In this document: piece after piece, positions 1 through 12,251 of the stretch
Position numbering within the stretch: position 1 is the stretch's first letter
Layout: every line of letters starts with the position of its first letter
Assembly (NCBI GenBank): GCA_024138025.1
Contig: JAMXBD010001396.1
Location: forward strand, 1-64,000
Source: Combretum micranthum
Lineage: Eukaryota; Streptophyta; Magnoliopsida; Myrtales; Combretaceae
Direction: 5' to 3'
Length of the DNA: 64,000 bases
The notes under the pieces: model-generated
The model's database searches: none
Seen by the model: only the letters and a program-made list of their open reading frames with translations
What the model was told of the DNA's origin: nothing
Made by a program: the position numbers and the translations under genes

Positions 1-177
1 TTTTGCAGAATAAGACGACTTGTTTCTAAGAAATTCCTGGATGGTTACTACCAATTAGAGGAGCATAGAGCATCAATTGACTTCATTCTAGAGCTTCTAT
101 ACCAAAACCGACCTACTTATAGGAGCAGTCTTGAAGAGACTAAAGAGATACAACGGCAAGTAGTCCTTTGTGTTTAA
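1..177 (+). CDS. Partial open frame at window edge, unknown
   Basis: The frame beginning at base 1 stays open for 58 codons and ends in TAA at 175-177. It has mixed, protein-like composition (charged and aromatic residues such as KKFLDGYYQLEEH and RASIDFILELLYQ) rather than the Lys/Ile/Phe bias of random AT-rich frames nearby. Its 5' part lies outside the window, so no start can be assigned. I recognise no family. It could be the 3' end of an exon, a retrotransposon gag fragment, or chance. Confidence 0.2.
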   Translation, partial: FCRIRRLVSKKFLDGYYQLEEHRASIDFILELLYQNRPTYRSSLEETKEIQRQVVLCV

Positions 178-2459
178 TTGAAATAACATATCACTTGTGA
201 TATTGAAATCAAATTGAGAGAAATTCTTCTCTTTGAGTTCTTTTGAGAACTTGTAAATTCTTCAAGAATTGAAATTCTTGTTGCATTCTTTGTTATAACA
301 AGGTTCTTGGTCGGTATTTTCTACAAAGTCGAGATCTCCATATCAAGGTTCTTAGGATTACTCAACCAACGGGTCAAGATTGTTCCATCAATTCATACGA
401 AGGTTCGTGGAATTCTCATATCTAATTCTGGAATATTCATCGGGTCAGAGTTCGCTTCGATTCTTAGAGTCCCAAAAATTGTAAATCCGTGCCTAGTATG
501 TATCAACCATCTGAGCAGTGACACGTATTATATTGACGAGACTAGATTAAGGCGAGAATCTAAGCCTTATATGTACCCGTCCCCATCGCCATTCTCTCCA
601 CTTTCGTCTCGATCTCACTAAGGTCTCACATGCCCTAAATTTTACAGCTAGTAAATCATACAGTCAAAATCAATATTTGATTAAGCGATATGTAATCTCA
701 AATGTGGTGGTGAGGCAGCTGCAAGCTACCCTCTGGATGGATATAAGCATAAGGAGGATGAATGGAAGGATTTCATCTGCTTCATATAGATAGGTCAAAG
801 CTACGGGTATGTATGTTTTTTAAATGATAGATACATGCGACCATTCTTAATCAATCTAATAAAATATCTTATTATTTCTTTTTTTTTTTTTTTTTGCAAC
901 ATCGATCTAAGGTTAATACAAGGAACTGAAAGAAGCAAAAGGTCTTAAACACAAGAGGGACTAAATCCATGATGTGCCATATGTTTACGAATGATAACAA
1001 CGTATCAGTTGTATCAAATTATAAATAATGAAACCCAATAGAAATCCAACGACAAGCTCTAAGGTAGTGCTCCTATCGATTGCAGAATAGAATTAATATG
1101 AGTGTCATCCTCTAGGATCTAGATATCAAGTACTAGTATTACGTTTCTTCTATTTAACCTAACAATTGATATGATATTATGACTATTTTTCTAATCAATA
1201 ACCCTAATAATTAAATATGAGTGCTTTCAAAGGATAAATTCAATCACAAGACCTACCCTTTATCTTGATCCACCCTAAACCCTAATTTCTTACAACAAAA
1301 TATTGATCAGTGAGTGGCTTATGCTTTGTACTGCAAAATCACACAATTAACTCAATTGCTCCCTCAAGTCAATCAATTCCTAACCCCATATAAGATAGTG
1401 GAGACTTCTCCCTCACTAACGCCACCTAAGATTGCATTAAAGATCAATATTCTTAAACAAAGATGAAATCTTTATGCAGAAAATCAAAGCTTACCTACCT
1501 ATAAGTGCAACATATAATCTCTCTATTCATGAAGATCTATCTTATTAGATGAAACCTCTTTCTATCTAACAAGAACTGTATAAGCAATCAATTATGTGCA
1601 TAAATCAATCACAAGACAATTAAAATACATGAATAGATACAAAGACATAAACTTTTCATAAATCAAAACCAATTCAATTCATTTATGGGTTTAGGGTTTC
1701 ACAATAATTAGGGCATAACAATCTACTCCTCCATGGAGTCTACAATGAAAATGGAAGATCTAGAGAAGTAATCAATAAACATAATTAAATGATAAAACCT
1801 TTTTGACGTCTTGTGATTTCCGATGAAGCTCAAGCACTTTTCCTCCTTGAAGTTCATCTTTTATCTCTTCTAGGGTTTAGAATATGTCTAGGGTTGATCA
1901 AAGAAAGATAATATGAAAGGTTAGGATAGCTATTTATAGATTTGTAACCAATGAAGTTCTACACGGCCGTGCTCGGGGTTATGCACTGTGGAAAATCTTC
2001 ATTTTCTTCTCCGGTTACATTTTTTCTCCAGCACTGCTTTCTACACTACTTGGGCAACGATTGGGGTACAAATGAGGATAGTTTCTGGTCACTTTTTACA
2101 GCTCAACTCCAACATCTGCATGGCTATGTTGTAAGTTGTGTACAATTGAAAATCAACCTTTTGTATTCTTTATCAAAGTTCATCTTTTTTTGCTCAAATC
2201 ATCCTTAAATCTTTGAAATATCTTCTTTAAACCATGAAATCAAATATTAAGCTATTAAGTATCCTTTTCTTGATAATTTCACATAAAATCTATACAAAAT
2301 CATATGCAATGAATACTATAAATAAAGATCTTTTAACTTATCAACAAACGTATACTTCATTTCTACATGACAACATATTGTGTGATTTTAAGTCACACGT
2401 GTTTTCACTTACATTTTTGTTGTATATTTTCATAACTTCATATCCCTAAAGAACTACAG
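178..2459. other. AT-rich region, possible retrotransposon non-coding sequence
   Basis: No supported gene. A frame at 307-621 is open for 104 codons but matches nothing I recognise. The stretch from about 900 to 2450 resembles the non-coding leaders and LTRs of plant gypsy elements read on the minus strand: short open frames only, repeated aaccctaa-type strings, and an 'acacggccgtgctcgggg' segment near 1960 of the kind seen in many gypsy LTRs. A poly-T run sits at about 879-895. Boundaries and target duplications were not found, so this is only an inference. Confidence 0.3.
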
Positions 2460-2990
2460 GTGGACTCACATTAGAAAGAAGAATGGGATCCCATGAATGA
2501 GTGGCAGTTGCTAGAAGCCACCACTTATTATGTAAGTCTATTAATATTTATTTATATAATAATATATTTTTCCAATATCTTCATAATACTGACAAATTAT
2601 CGTTCATTTTTCAAATTAAGCTCAAATGGAGGATCACACAGCCTAAGAGGATGCTATTACTATTACAACAGGCCAAGATCTTATGAATGATGTTGCTATC
2701 ATGGAGGAAGTCTTGGGCCACAGGTCTAGTTATCAACAAGGCATGGGATACGGTGCTCTAATCCCCAAAGAGAGATGTTCTTACTTTAAATAGTTTAGGG
2801 AGGAGACTTTTGTGAACTCAGATGGGGAGATCAACGTGCTAAGGTACAAGGGTCGAACATATGGAGTGTTTATGGGAGATGCATATGAGCCAACCTCTGA
2901 TGCAATTGTACGAGCAGTACACATTATACTCACAGTCTGTATCCTATATGAGTGGTCTTGCTGGTGGGCTCGACTCAGGATACTTGAATA
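2460..2990 (+). pseudogene. Remnant resembling plant transposase of the Ptta/En/Spm (CACTA) type
   Basis: Two stretches in the plus frames resemble the plant Ptta/En/Spm transposase domain. WTHIRKKNG is encoded just after 2460, and EEVLGHRSSYQQGMGYG at about 2707-2757; the latter corresponds to the family's conserved 'EVLG.RSGY..GLG' block. The two pieces are separated by an AT-rich interval with stops, and the frame has further stops (for example in the codons after SYFK). A continuation near 2890-2990 reads as a Gln/Tyr/Ser-rich tail. The gene is clearly dead. No CACTA terminal repeats were found around it, so it may be a captured or strongly eroded fragment. The family call rests on motif memory, not on a search. 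Confidence 0.45.
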
Positions 2991-4559
2991 AAAGATTTTC
3001 CCCTCGACAACTCTATTGGTCCCGCTAAAATAATCAAGAGGAGGCTTAATTGATTGCTATAAAAAATTTCAAATTTAATAAAATCATCCCCTTTGATTAA
3101 TTACTAATTCAATGCCGCACTCAATTCACAAATTTAATAAATACGTGAAATTTTAATTGTAAGAATTAAAAAAGCAGGGAAAGAAAAACACATCAGCGAT
3201 GTATAATGGTTCTACCTTATGTGTTAATCCACTATTTCAACTTCGAGAGGGACCCCATAATCCTCATGGGTTTATTCCACTATATCCAATAAAAACAATT
3301 TACAAGATAATACAATTCACTCTACGCAATTCTCACAGCTTTCCTCAAGCTAATAATCGATACTATAGAGGCTAATCTTATAAACTAAAAAGCTAACAAG
3401 ATAGAAGGCAACAAGTTGCTTCTATCAATAAGGAAATAATCAAAGGTTAAAAAAATTACAGCAAGAAATGAGTGCACAAGGTCAGATTAGAAATTTCAAT
3501 AGAAGTAACATCTCTTGTTTTTGAAATAGCAACACGTATATATTTTCTATTTCTTTTTCGTGTGATATATATGAAGCTTCCTCTAATCTTCAATGTCTTT
3601 AAAGTTTGTTTCAAATAAAGGATAAGCTTCCCCACAAATAGCTCGGATAATATCTTCTCTCCTTATCTTGAATTAGATTAAAAAGATGATAAGTACGTTG
3701 TGTATTAGATAATATCTTCTTTCTTCAAAACTGATCCATACACGGATAAGTTCTAACTTCAAATTTTAAAGAAATCCTGTAAACATAAGAGAAATGAAGC
3801 TATTGTATTTCCATATTTGCTCATACTTCTTGAAGTATACAGCACAAATTGTAATGATTTTGATTTAACCCTATGGATATTAACCAATTTTAGTGAAACA
3901 TATGATTATATTACCCAAAATACCCATTTTCTCATAGTTAGGCCTTCAATATACTTATTTGAATTGATTTGGAATAAATTTGATTGAATTCAAACCATCG
4001 TGAAAGAAACTATCTTGTTATAAAAAATTTAGTGAACCTTCTATAAAACCTTTCGGATAAACTTTCTTTATTCAAATAAGGTTTTGTAGAATCCTCTGTT
4101 TCGCTTCACTTTATATAAACAACATTCTGTAAAAGTCTCTAAATAATCTGATATATTTATTTAAAATAGAAAACTTAAATAATTTGATTAGTTCTTTTCT
4201 ATTTTGTTATCATCAAAACTTTCTTTTAGAGAATAACAAGCTCCACCTTCACAGCTATTTTATGACCAGTATGGGATGTCTAGCCAGCCAGTTGGTCAGC
4301 ATGGGATATGAAATAATCTAAATTATTCAATAATTAAAATTTCATGTGAATACAATATTAGTTTTAGATATTAAGTTTGAAGCAATTTTGATTTATGAAT
4401 ATGAATGTGTAGAAATAGGTTTGATATATTATGTTTATTAATGTTAATTATTGATATAAGTGATTATGTGTAATGAAATTAATGCTATTGTTTTATGTAT
4501 ATTAATGTGTGTATAGTGTAATTAATATTGTGTCTTTTATGAATGAATATGTATGTGTT
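2991..4559. other. AT-rich DNA without supported genes
   Basis: Only short chance frames and homopolymer-rich sequence are visible. A GC-richer block at about 3190-3400 resembles retrotransposon leader or LTR material, but no terminal motif, primer binding site or target duplication could be identified. Confidence 0.3.
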
Positions 4560-5799
4560 ATATTTAAAATTATAAAAACAACTTTGGAATTTCTTAAGAA
4601 TTTGTTGGCAGAAATTTTCCAAAAGTGTAGCCCATTTTCAAGCCTAAATTAAACCCAAATGAGCTCCAAATTAAGCCAAATTTAACCCAAAGTCTTATAT
4701 GCCTCAAAAGTCAAACTTAAGATAATAATGAGTCACAAATTTGATCAAATATTGCCTCTTTTGGCAGCCCTCATTTCCCATACGAATTTCCCTCTTCTTT
4801 CTCTCCTTTCTCTCCTTTCTCTTTTTCTTTTCTTCGAACTACAAGCCATAAACCAAAGACCAATACCAAGCTTTTGGATTCAAAAACCTCTCCAAGCCAA
4901 AGCTTCTACATGTAAGTTAAAGCTAGTATAGACACTTGTTTTATTTCCTTTCTTGTAGTATGTGTGTGAAACCTATGGTAGGGTGAGTAAATGTCTTTTG
5001 AGTTGTATGGTTTATGCATTGATATAGGTTAGATTGTGTTTTGTTTTTGTATGAACTTGTTTATGTGTTATGGTAGTAGTGAGGGGTGTTAGTGAGGAGT
5101 AATGTTGATTTGAGTAGTTGAAGTTGAAGTGAAAAGGAGGAGAGGATTTGATGTGAAGAAGTAGTTAAATGTGTTGTTTTAATGTTCAAAGTTGCTAGGA
5201 TTGATTAGAGTGGATGGATAGAAGATAGTATATGAAGCTAAATATGAGCTTGAAGAAGGATTAAAGTGTTATAAGTTATAAATTTGCAAAGTACAAAAAG
5301 GGGAAATAAATTTCTTTTCGAATAGGTCTGTTTTTGAACGTACCGACATTTGGTACTTCAATGCTGCCAGCGTAGTGGCGGTGTTACATGTGATCAGAAC
5401 CGAATTTTTTAAAGCCGCTTCAAATGCCGCCGGATTTTGCAAGGAAATTTGCCAGCGTTAATTTTTTCAAAATGTACGCTGGCCATTAGGGCTTCAACGT
5501 CACTGGCATATGGGCAGTGTTGGATGCAAATAAATCAAAATATTTAATGCCAGGCTCAATGCCGCCGGTATAATTCCAAGCTGCCGGTGTTCAATCAAAT
5601 TTTGCCTGTGTAGAAAGGCCGCGTATCTCCTGGGTTTTAAATTCAATCTTCTTCAATTGTCATTCTTTACTTCATATATGATCTTCTAATGAATATATAA
5701 GCTAAATAAACATGTTTTATGTATGAATTAGATGTTAAAACTATACGTTAGATTTATTGAATCTCCTTGTATAGTTAACCTAAGATTATAATATATATC

Positions 5800-5836
<37 letters not shown>

Positions 5837-7062
5837 TCTATTCAATTATTGATTTTTTGATATTCTTATTTCAATTAAAGGTTCTTCGGTTATTTCCCTT
5901 CCGAGTGAATTAGTAATATACTATCGGGTTCAAGTACGCAATAGCTTGTTTGTTGTGTGCTAGGACTAGGCATTCTTAAATTGACTTAATTCAATTCAGC
6001 TTAATGCTTTGATGAACTGGATGTCTATTACGCTGTTTAATCTGGTCTGAGGAGCAGCAAACCTATCATGATGCAATGACATGTTAGTTAAGCGCTTAAT
6101 CTAAGTCATGATGCAATAACTTTATCATGATACAATGGTACGCTATGATGTAATAGCGATTTGTTTTTGGTTAAGTGGGTAGCCGATGGGGAGAATAGTA
6201 TCCGAGTAATGTTTGCTTAAACTTAGGGAGAAATACCATGGTTTAGTTCAAAGTTTATGGGAACTTATGAACTAGGCTCATGTTATGAACTGAATTTAAG
6301 TAGAGTCGGGCAACGACTTTTGAACCCTAAATGAAGCTATTTCTTTATGGAATAGATATAGGAGATATAAGTATTCGGACTGCTTCTATCAACCTCCTGA
6401 GCAACTGTTGTTACTTAGGACCCCTAAATTCCTAAAGCATGATGCTATGGTTTGAATACCCTCATGTTGTTTTGTTGAAAGAATACTTAATAAGATAATG
6501 ACTTGATCATTGATGCATTTCTTTTTATTTAAGTTTGCTTGATAAATTGATCTTGTATTTTGTTATTGCGTACTAAGCCTTTGGCTCACTTTTACTGCTT
6601 TGCAGGTAATGGAGATGAGTTATGTGATGATCTGGGTTACGAGTCAGACTTTGAGAGATTCATGGATGAGTGGGACGAATAAGACCCGATTGCCCCTGGA
6701 TTTTGGAGAAGATTTTGTTTAAAAGCAAAATTCTCTATATAGAAGGCTTGATAGATAAGCCTAAGATGTAAAGACCTTAAGATCTCTTAGGGTTACTTTT
6801 TGTACTAAGAAAAACTTGTAATTTTTGTAGTGTCTTGTATTAACACTAAACTTTGTACATATGATGTATAAATATGTATAGATTGCTTTTATTAGCAACC
6901 TTGTTTTGTTAAAGGTTGTTTATAAAGTTTTAGTAGATTTGATCAAACAATTCTCATAAACTGTTAGTTTTAGGACAACCTTACATATAATATGAAAATG
7001 TTATATGCGGTTGCGGACTCAATACTCTAAATCTCAGAATTTACTGGTCGGGTCTTTATAGG
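4560..7062 (+). mobile_element. LTR-like non-coding retrotransposon sequence (copy 1 of the family at 12252-15585)
   Basis: The stretch 6170-6690 is recognisably similar, in the same orientation, to 14630-15130. Shared blocks include 'gtagccgatgggg' versus 'gtagctgatggag', 'ggagatataagtattcg' versus 'ggagatataggtattcg', 'atcaacctcctgagc' versus 'atcaaccttctaagc', and an 'ggctcac..ttttgcaggta' type segment. Like the second copy it has a pyrimidine-rich leader (about 4790-4840) and no long coding frame. Its right end near 'gggtctttata' (7050-7062) resembles a degraded LTR terminus. Both boundaries are estimates. The short frame at 4728-4931 lies in the pyrimidine-rich leader and is not considered a gene. 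Confidence 0.4.
5804..5833. repeat. (TG)n microsatellite
   Basis: About fifteen uninterrupted TG dinucleotides, inside the LTR-like sequence. It would form (CA)n on the other strand. Confidence 0.95.
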
Positions 7063-7569
7063 ATACCGACTTAATACTCTACTAGACAATAGGAAACTCC
7101 TGGCAGCTTCGGATAGCACTAGGGACTTCCCCATGCATCGAACTTCGCACTCTGGTCATCATCAGCATCAGCCTTCTAATCTAGTTCGTAGCAACTTCAA
7201 TATAGTTCTTGCCCATTCCCTAATCTAGCTCCATCATCAGGTGCTAGCTCGAGTCAATAGTATTACCCACTACCTTATGGATACTATCAAACACCACCTT
7301 CTATAGTTTCTGCCTCCGCATCCCAAATGGTATGCAGTATTGGATTGTCTTAGGTTCAGCAGATCAGTCTAATAGAGGGCGTTAGACTTCTAGCAAGTTG
7401 TGTTATGTTTGTTTTCATGTTATGTTGACTCTTGCTATTTTTTATTTCTAAACTTACACTATTTGTATTATGTAGACTAATAAGCTAAAGTCTCTAGTTT
7501 TAACAACTGATTGTATGTTTTGACTACATATCTATTTCTATAAATGGATCATTCCATATTTCTATCAAA
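7063..7569. other. No supported gene
   Basis: A somewhat GC-richer piece (about 7080-7380) has a Ser/His/Gln-rich translation, but stops occur in all frames. It might be eroded transposon coding sequence. Nothing firmer can be said. Confidence 0.25.
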
Positions 7570-7918
7570 TTAAACAATCAAATATTTAAAAACATGAAAT
7601 TTATTAACAAAAAAGTAAAATAATAGAAAAACATGTACATATGTATGCATTTTGTTAAATATTAATATAGAAAAATTTTTAATATTTGTTAAAAAAAAAG
7701 TAAATATTGTTTATACATAGAATTTATTTTCTTGGTTTTATATAATAATTTGAAAATTATGAAAAAAAATATATCTAATGTAATATATTATAATGATAGA
7801 AAAATATGTACACATATATGTATGTATTTTGTTAAATATAAACATATAAAAAATTTGAATATTTGTTAACAAAAAATAAATATTATTTATACAACGAATT
7901 TATTTTCTCTATTATATA
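7570..7918. repeat. Two-copy tandem duplication, period about 173 bp
   Basis: The segment with 'agaaaaacatgtacatatgtatgcattttg' followed by 'aatatttgtta' and 'tagaatttattttct' (core 7625-7740) recurs with small changes at 7798-7915. The offset between equivalent bases is about 173. The copies are very AT-rich and non-coding, and diverged by point changes and small indels. Confidence 0.75.
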
Positions 7919-7954
7919 TATATAATTAATTTTAAAAAGTGTATTTCTTCAACT

Positions 7955-8946
7955 AAGGTGAGTGTCGCCTCAATTCTAATTGTATTGAGATGAATTTCGC
8001 ATCTGATAAACATCTGAGGTGAAATTCATCTCTATCACAAATAAATTTAAAAAAAGCGCATGAAAAGAAAATCCGTGTGAATTTCAAATTTCGATTAAGG
8101 CGAGTTTTGCTTTTAATGGACATTTGAGGCAAAACTCGCCTCAATTTGGAAAATATAGAGGCAAATTTTGCCTTTATTTTTCCCTATATAATTCCCGTAG
8201 GCTTCCACCTTCTTCATCTTACCCATGTTGTTCTTTTTTTACCCTACATAATTCTCTCATTTGCAAATGTCTTTGACTCAGTTTCAAAATTTTTCATCCT
8301 ACAAAATACCTTTCATTATTTACCTTTGAATTATTGTGTTTACGATTATATTAATCTTGTTTTTTGTGTTGCTTTTCGGGTATTGAACGATATATGATCA
8401 ATATACATTATTATATCTTAATGGTAATAACATAATATTTCTATACTAATCTTCTTTTTATGTTATTTTGACAAGTTTTGTAATTAAAACATAGAATTAC
8501 TATATGTTTATATGTGTCAATGATTATTAATTACCTAATAATAATTTCATTTTTTATCATAAAATTTTGATTATTTCATATAAACAAAAATATTAACCAT
8601 TAAAATTTGATATGTGTATTTTTTAATAAAATAAATTTAAAAAATTCCAACAGAAGCAATCAAACGAGAAATATTAAAAAAATATTACAAAGCTTAAAAA
8701 AATTTACGGATGAAATTCACTTGAATAGTGAATTTAAAAAAAAAAAGTAATTCACTTTGAGGAAATTTTAAACCTTAGATGTGAAACTCACCTCAATTCT
8801 CGTTGAAAAAAATAAATAAAAGCCAGAAATTTATTTGATAGGTAAAAGTCACCTATTATAATTTTATTAGAGGCAAAATTTGCCTCAATTAAATGTGAGG
8901 CGATACTTATCTCTGATCAATTATATGAGGCGAGTTTTACCTTAAA
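7955..8946. repeat. Paired clusters of short palindromes flanking an AT-rich core; possible non-autonomous DNA transposon
   Basis: About a dozen degenerate copies of the palindrome GAGGCAAAATTTGCCTC occur in two clusters. The left cluster (7955-8175) includes 8125-8143, 8098-8113 and 8157-8174. The right cluster (8709-8946) includes 8778-8796, 8838-8856, 8869-8888, 8895-8913 and 8926-8946. The roughly 530 bases between the clusters are plain AT-rich DNA. Paired subterminal palindromic repeats are a known feature of CACTA-type and some other plant DNA transposons. I could not find terminal inverted repeats or target duplications, so the element class and ends are inference. Confidence 0.5.
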
Positions 8947-9967
8947 ATATGGCGAGGATTTTCAAGCGAAATCACTGAAGTGATATAATTGGCTTTAATA
9001 AACTAATTCTAAAGACCATATCCATATCGTGCTAGAAACTTCATATATTTTCTTCTTTGTTAGACCTTTTATCTAGATCTTCCAAATGTTAAAAGGTGCA
9101 CACCATTTAAATTTCTACATCAAACGGTATGAATATAAGTTTTTCTTGCTATCAATGCAAGTGATCCTATTATTAATTCACATGGTGGGATACTAATTCA
9201 TAAGTTTAAGTTTTAGATTAAATGATTATTGAAGATCTCAAATTATCACAAACTCAGACTTTATATATGCTTGATATTTAATTGATTAGTGTCATTGTAA
9301 TATAAGGTAGTCCAAGTATGGCTGCACTTCGTGTTAATGCTCCATCTTCAATTTGGGATTACATGAGTCTGTCACTAAAAACCTGAGATAGCCCATTTAG
9401 TAAACCAATTTGGATTCCAAGCCTGTAGTACTTCTTGTTTGATGAACGACTTTCACGGGTTAAGCTTGCCATCGTGTTTTGATTTGTTTATTTGAGCCAT
9501 TTACTCATCCTATTTACTAATTTACTAAACTCCTACATTAAATCCAAAAACTAAATAAATAAATAACTACAAATAACAAAAAAGAGAAAATTTCCCAAAA
9601 TATGAAATCTGAAATATATAAACACATACAAGCACAAAGTAGCAGCCATTAAATTCTATATAAACAAATTAAATACCAATAAAAGTCCTCAAATTAAGTT
9701 TACATAAACATAACTAAATAAGTTATGAGATGGTTAATCAAAATATTATATAAACGGATTGGTGGGTTTTATTCCGCACTTAATATTGACAGATTCCAAT
9801 ACCTAAAGCTAAAATTTAATAAAATGCACCAAAAAGTTGTTGCATCCGGCTGTTACTAGATTGACAATCTTCTCTTTCTTTTCTACCCTTACATAAGGTG
9901 AGAATCTTTTTGAATCATCTAATTTTCATCTATTGTTGTATCTGATTTGTTTTTCTATTTTGGTCTA
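8947..9967. other. AT-rich intergenic DNA
   Basis: No coding frame or transposon structure recognised. Confidence 0.3.
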
Positions 9968-10155
9968 TTTGGATTGTTTGATTTTTATCTATACATTATC
10001 TTTATTTGATCTAAATATGTATCTTATCTGATCTAATATGTATCTTATCTATTTAATATATTTATAAGTAAAAATATCTGTTTTTCATCTATAGCTGTTT
10101 GAAAATAATAAAAATAAGATATCAAAACGACTAGAAAAAGATGAACCAAACAAAT
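9968..10155 (+). mobile_element. MITE copy A
   Basis: About 190 bp, bounded by TTTGGATTGTTTGATTTTTATC on the left and the near-inverted '..GATGAACCAAACAAA' on the right. Internal blocks 'aagtaaaaatatctgttttt' and 'ctgtttgaaaataataaaaa' recur on the opposite strand at 10886-11080, so this is one repeat family. It is non-coding. The target duplication is not certain. Confidence 0.55.
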
Positions 10156-10885
10156 TGTTTTTGATCTGTAGATGATCTGTTTGATTTATTTATAAATAAC
10201 AATATTTTTTTTACGTTTGTATCTATTTTTTGACAAATAACTTGAAACAAAATGATGATATGCTATCGACATATCTACCAACAAATCAAACAAAGCATAT
10301 GCTGCCGTATATTTGAATAAACTCATAGTTGAAACTTCTTCTGCTTTTCGTTTACTCAGGTTTATCGTCTTGTTTTTTGATGCCCAATATATGGCATATG
10401 CCTTGTTTAAGTTGGAATAATTAGGTAATTAGGTATGTGTCTGGTGAGTGTATTATAAATTGGTGATCAAATAAAATAATACAGAAGGTGCAAGCTGAAG
10501 CCATAAATATGCCCTAATAAAAGGGCACTGGATATGGAGATGCGGCACGGGGCGGTCAAAAAAATTAAACCCCTTTTGAGTTGTGGAGGGACAGGATTCT
10601 AAGGAATCATGTCTAATCATGGAGCAACAGACCAGAAAAGACCATACAGACTAGAATGTGTACATATACTGATTAAATATGAGAAAATCATGTCATTAGG
10701 AATCTTTTGACGGGAAAAGCAAAGGAATTGCGTCCATTTTGACTTATAATAATGACAATCACTAATTTAAGAAATTTCATGCTGATAACATTCTGCTTGT
10801 GCTCGCTTGTTTTGGACAAAAAAAAAAGGAAAAAAACGGATTTGGTCATTTAAATCCTTGTATAATATAACATATTAGTAGACCA

Positions 10886-11080
10886 GGTTTTGTTTGTTTC
10901 GTCATTTTTTTATCGTTTTTGTTTCATCTTTTTATCATTTTCAAACAGACTGTTTGTCAAAAACAGATATTAATTAAAAATAGACATTTTTACTCATAAA
11001 ACCTTCAAATAGTCTAATATGAAATAGATATGATACAAATACAAATACAGATATCGATAAAAAACAAACCATCCAAATTT
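10886..11080 (-). mobile_element. MITE copy B, inverted relative to copy A
   Basis: Read on the minus strand it aligns with 9968-10155. It starts 'aaatttggatggtttgttttttatc', passes through 'gagtaaaaatgtctattttt' and 'ctgtttgaaaatgataaaa', and ends 'gacgaaacaaacaaaa'. The two copies lie about 0.73 kb apart, head to head. Confidence 0.55.
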
Positions 11081-11286
11081 ACTCTTAATTAGCTAAAAGT
11101 TTAATATGTTCAAGAATTGTATCGATATCGTTCCAATTATATATGATGTCCCCAAAGGAAAGAGAATTGTGTCGATAATTATTTCAAAAGTATAATTAAT
11201 TAGATGAGTATTTCATGTGGATTGAATTTTTTTTTTAATTGAAAACTAAATCAAGTTCACAATAAAAAAAAATATAATATATGAAT

Positions 11287-11553
11287 TTAAACAGACAAAG
11301 ACTCTTTATTAGTTGAAGTTATACTTCTATATTCTGCTTCAGCAGATGATGTAGTGACCAGCAATTGCTTCTTTGTCTTCCGTGAAATGAGAGAGGAACC
11401 TAAGAAAACCAGATAGCCTTTCAAAGACTTCCAGTCAATTCGTGAAGCTTCCCAATTAGCATCGGAAAAAGCGCGCAAATCCAAGAAGAATGAGTAGAAT
11501 ATAACAGCCTTGATCAACAATCCCATTAAGATATTTAAGAACACGAAAAGCAA
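11287..11553 (-). pseudogene. Copia RNase H, truncated
   Basis: The 88-codon minus frame encodes LRAFSDANWEASRIDWKSLKGYLVFLG, SLISRKTKKQ and SSAEAEYRSI: the first Asp, the 'GY.vflG..lisW.skKQ' block (W replaced by R) and the 'SsaEAEYrs' Glu. The frame ends soon after, so the second half, including the usual 'DN.aa...a.np..H.R.KHI' block, is missing. Confidence 0.88.
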
Positions 11554-11799
11554 CCTATAAATGACATTCCTTAAGCTATGATATGAACTGGCTAAGTTGT
11601 TGAACGAAAAAAGATAGATCAGGTTGATTTAATGTTAATCACAACAATCTACCCACTAGCCTTCTATATAAACCAGGATTCGAAAGCTCAGCACTAAAAG
11701 GATCATCTAAACGAACATTAGAAGGACAAGGAACCTATAAAGGTTTGGCACCAGTAAGCCCTACACCCTTCAAAATATCGAGAGAAACTTGCATTGATT

Positions 11800-12251
11800 G
11801 GTGCAAAATCCATTTTATTTCCTGCAAACCTCCAAGCCTAACGAAAAACAAATATCTCCTAAATCCTTCATAGTGAAAGCATCATCCAAAGAACGTTTTA
11901 AACATGAAATATCTTCTAAGCAATCACTAGCCACTAATACATCATTGACATGCACCAGAATTGTAATAAAACCACAGTCAGAATGTTTTGTAAACAAAGA
12001 ATAGTCAGTCCGTGATAGAATGAAATCTAAGCTAACAAGATGTTTGGTGAGCTCCTTAATCCATTGGTGCAATGCTTGTTTAAGCCCATATAGTGATCAA
12101 ATGAGTTTACAAATACAGCCTGGTGGAATGTTAGAACTTTTCGGTGGTTTTGTATAAATTTCCTCATGAACATATCTGTGAAGAAAAGCATTATTTACAT
12201 CCAATTGATGTACATGTCAACTGTTAGTAGATGCAAGGGCCAAAAGCATTC
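11800..12251 (-). pseudogene. Copia reverse transcriptase, C-terminal part
   Basis: The minus strand resumes with RMLLALASTNS and VHQLDVNNAFLH (the catalytic-Asp block). Later, in the 12072-11815 frame, come FILSRTDYSLFTKH, FITILVHVNDVLVAS and the DLGDICFSLGLEV block. The usual YVDD active-site box reads HVND, so the first catalytic aspartate of that pair is changed. Confidence 0.85.

Noticed and set aside
307..621. 104-codon frame as a host gene
   Set aside because: Well composed, but no start context or family recognised, no continuation, and it lies in probable retrotransposon surroundings. Left unassigned.
4728..4931. 67-codon frame starting MSHKFDQILPLL
   Set aside because: The body is a CT-rich leader giving Leu/Ser/Phe runs inside LTR-like DNA. 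No domain.
7955..8946. CRISPR-like array
   Set aside because: Repeats are degenerate palindromes with irregular spacing in plant DNA, in two clusters with variable unit sequence. There are no cas genes.
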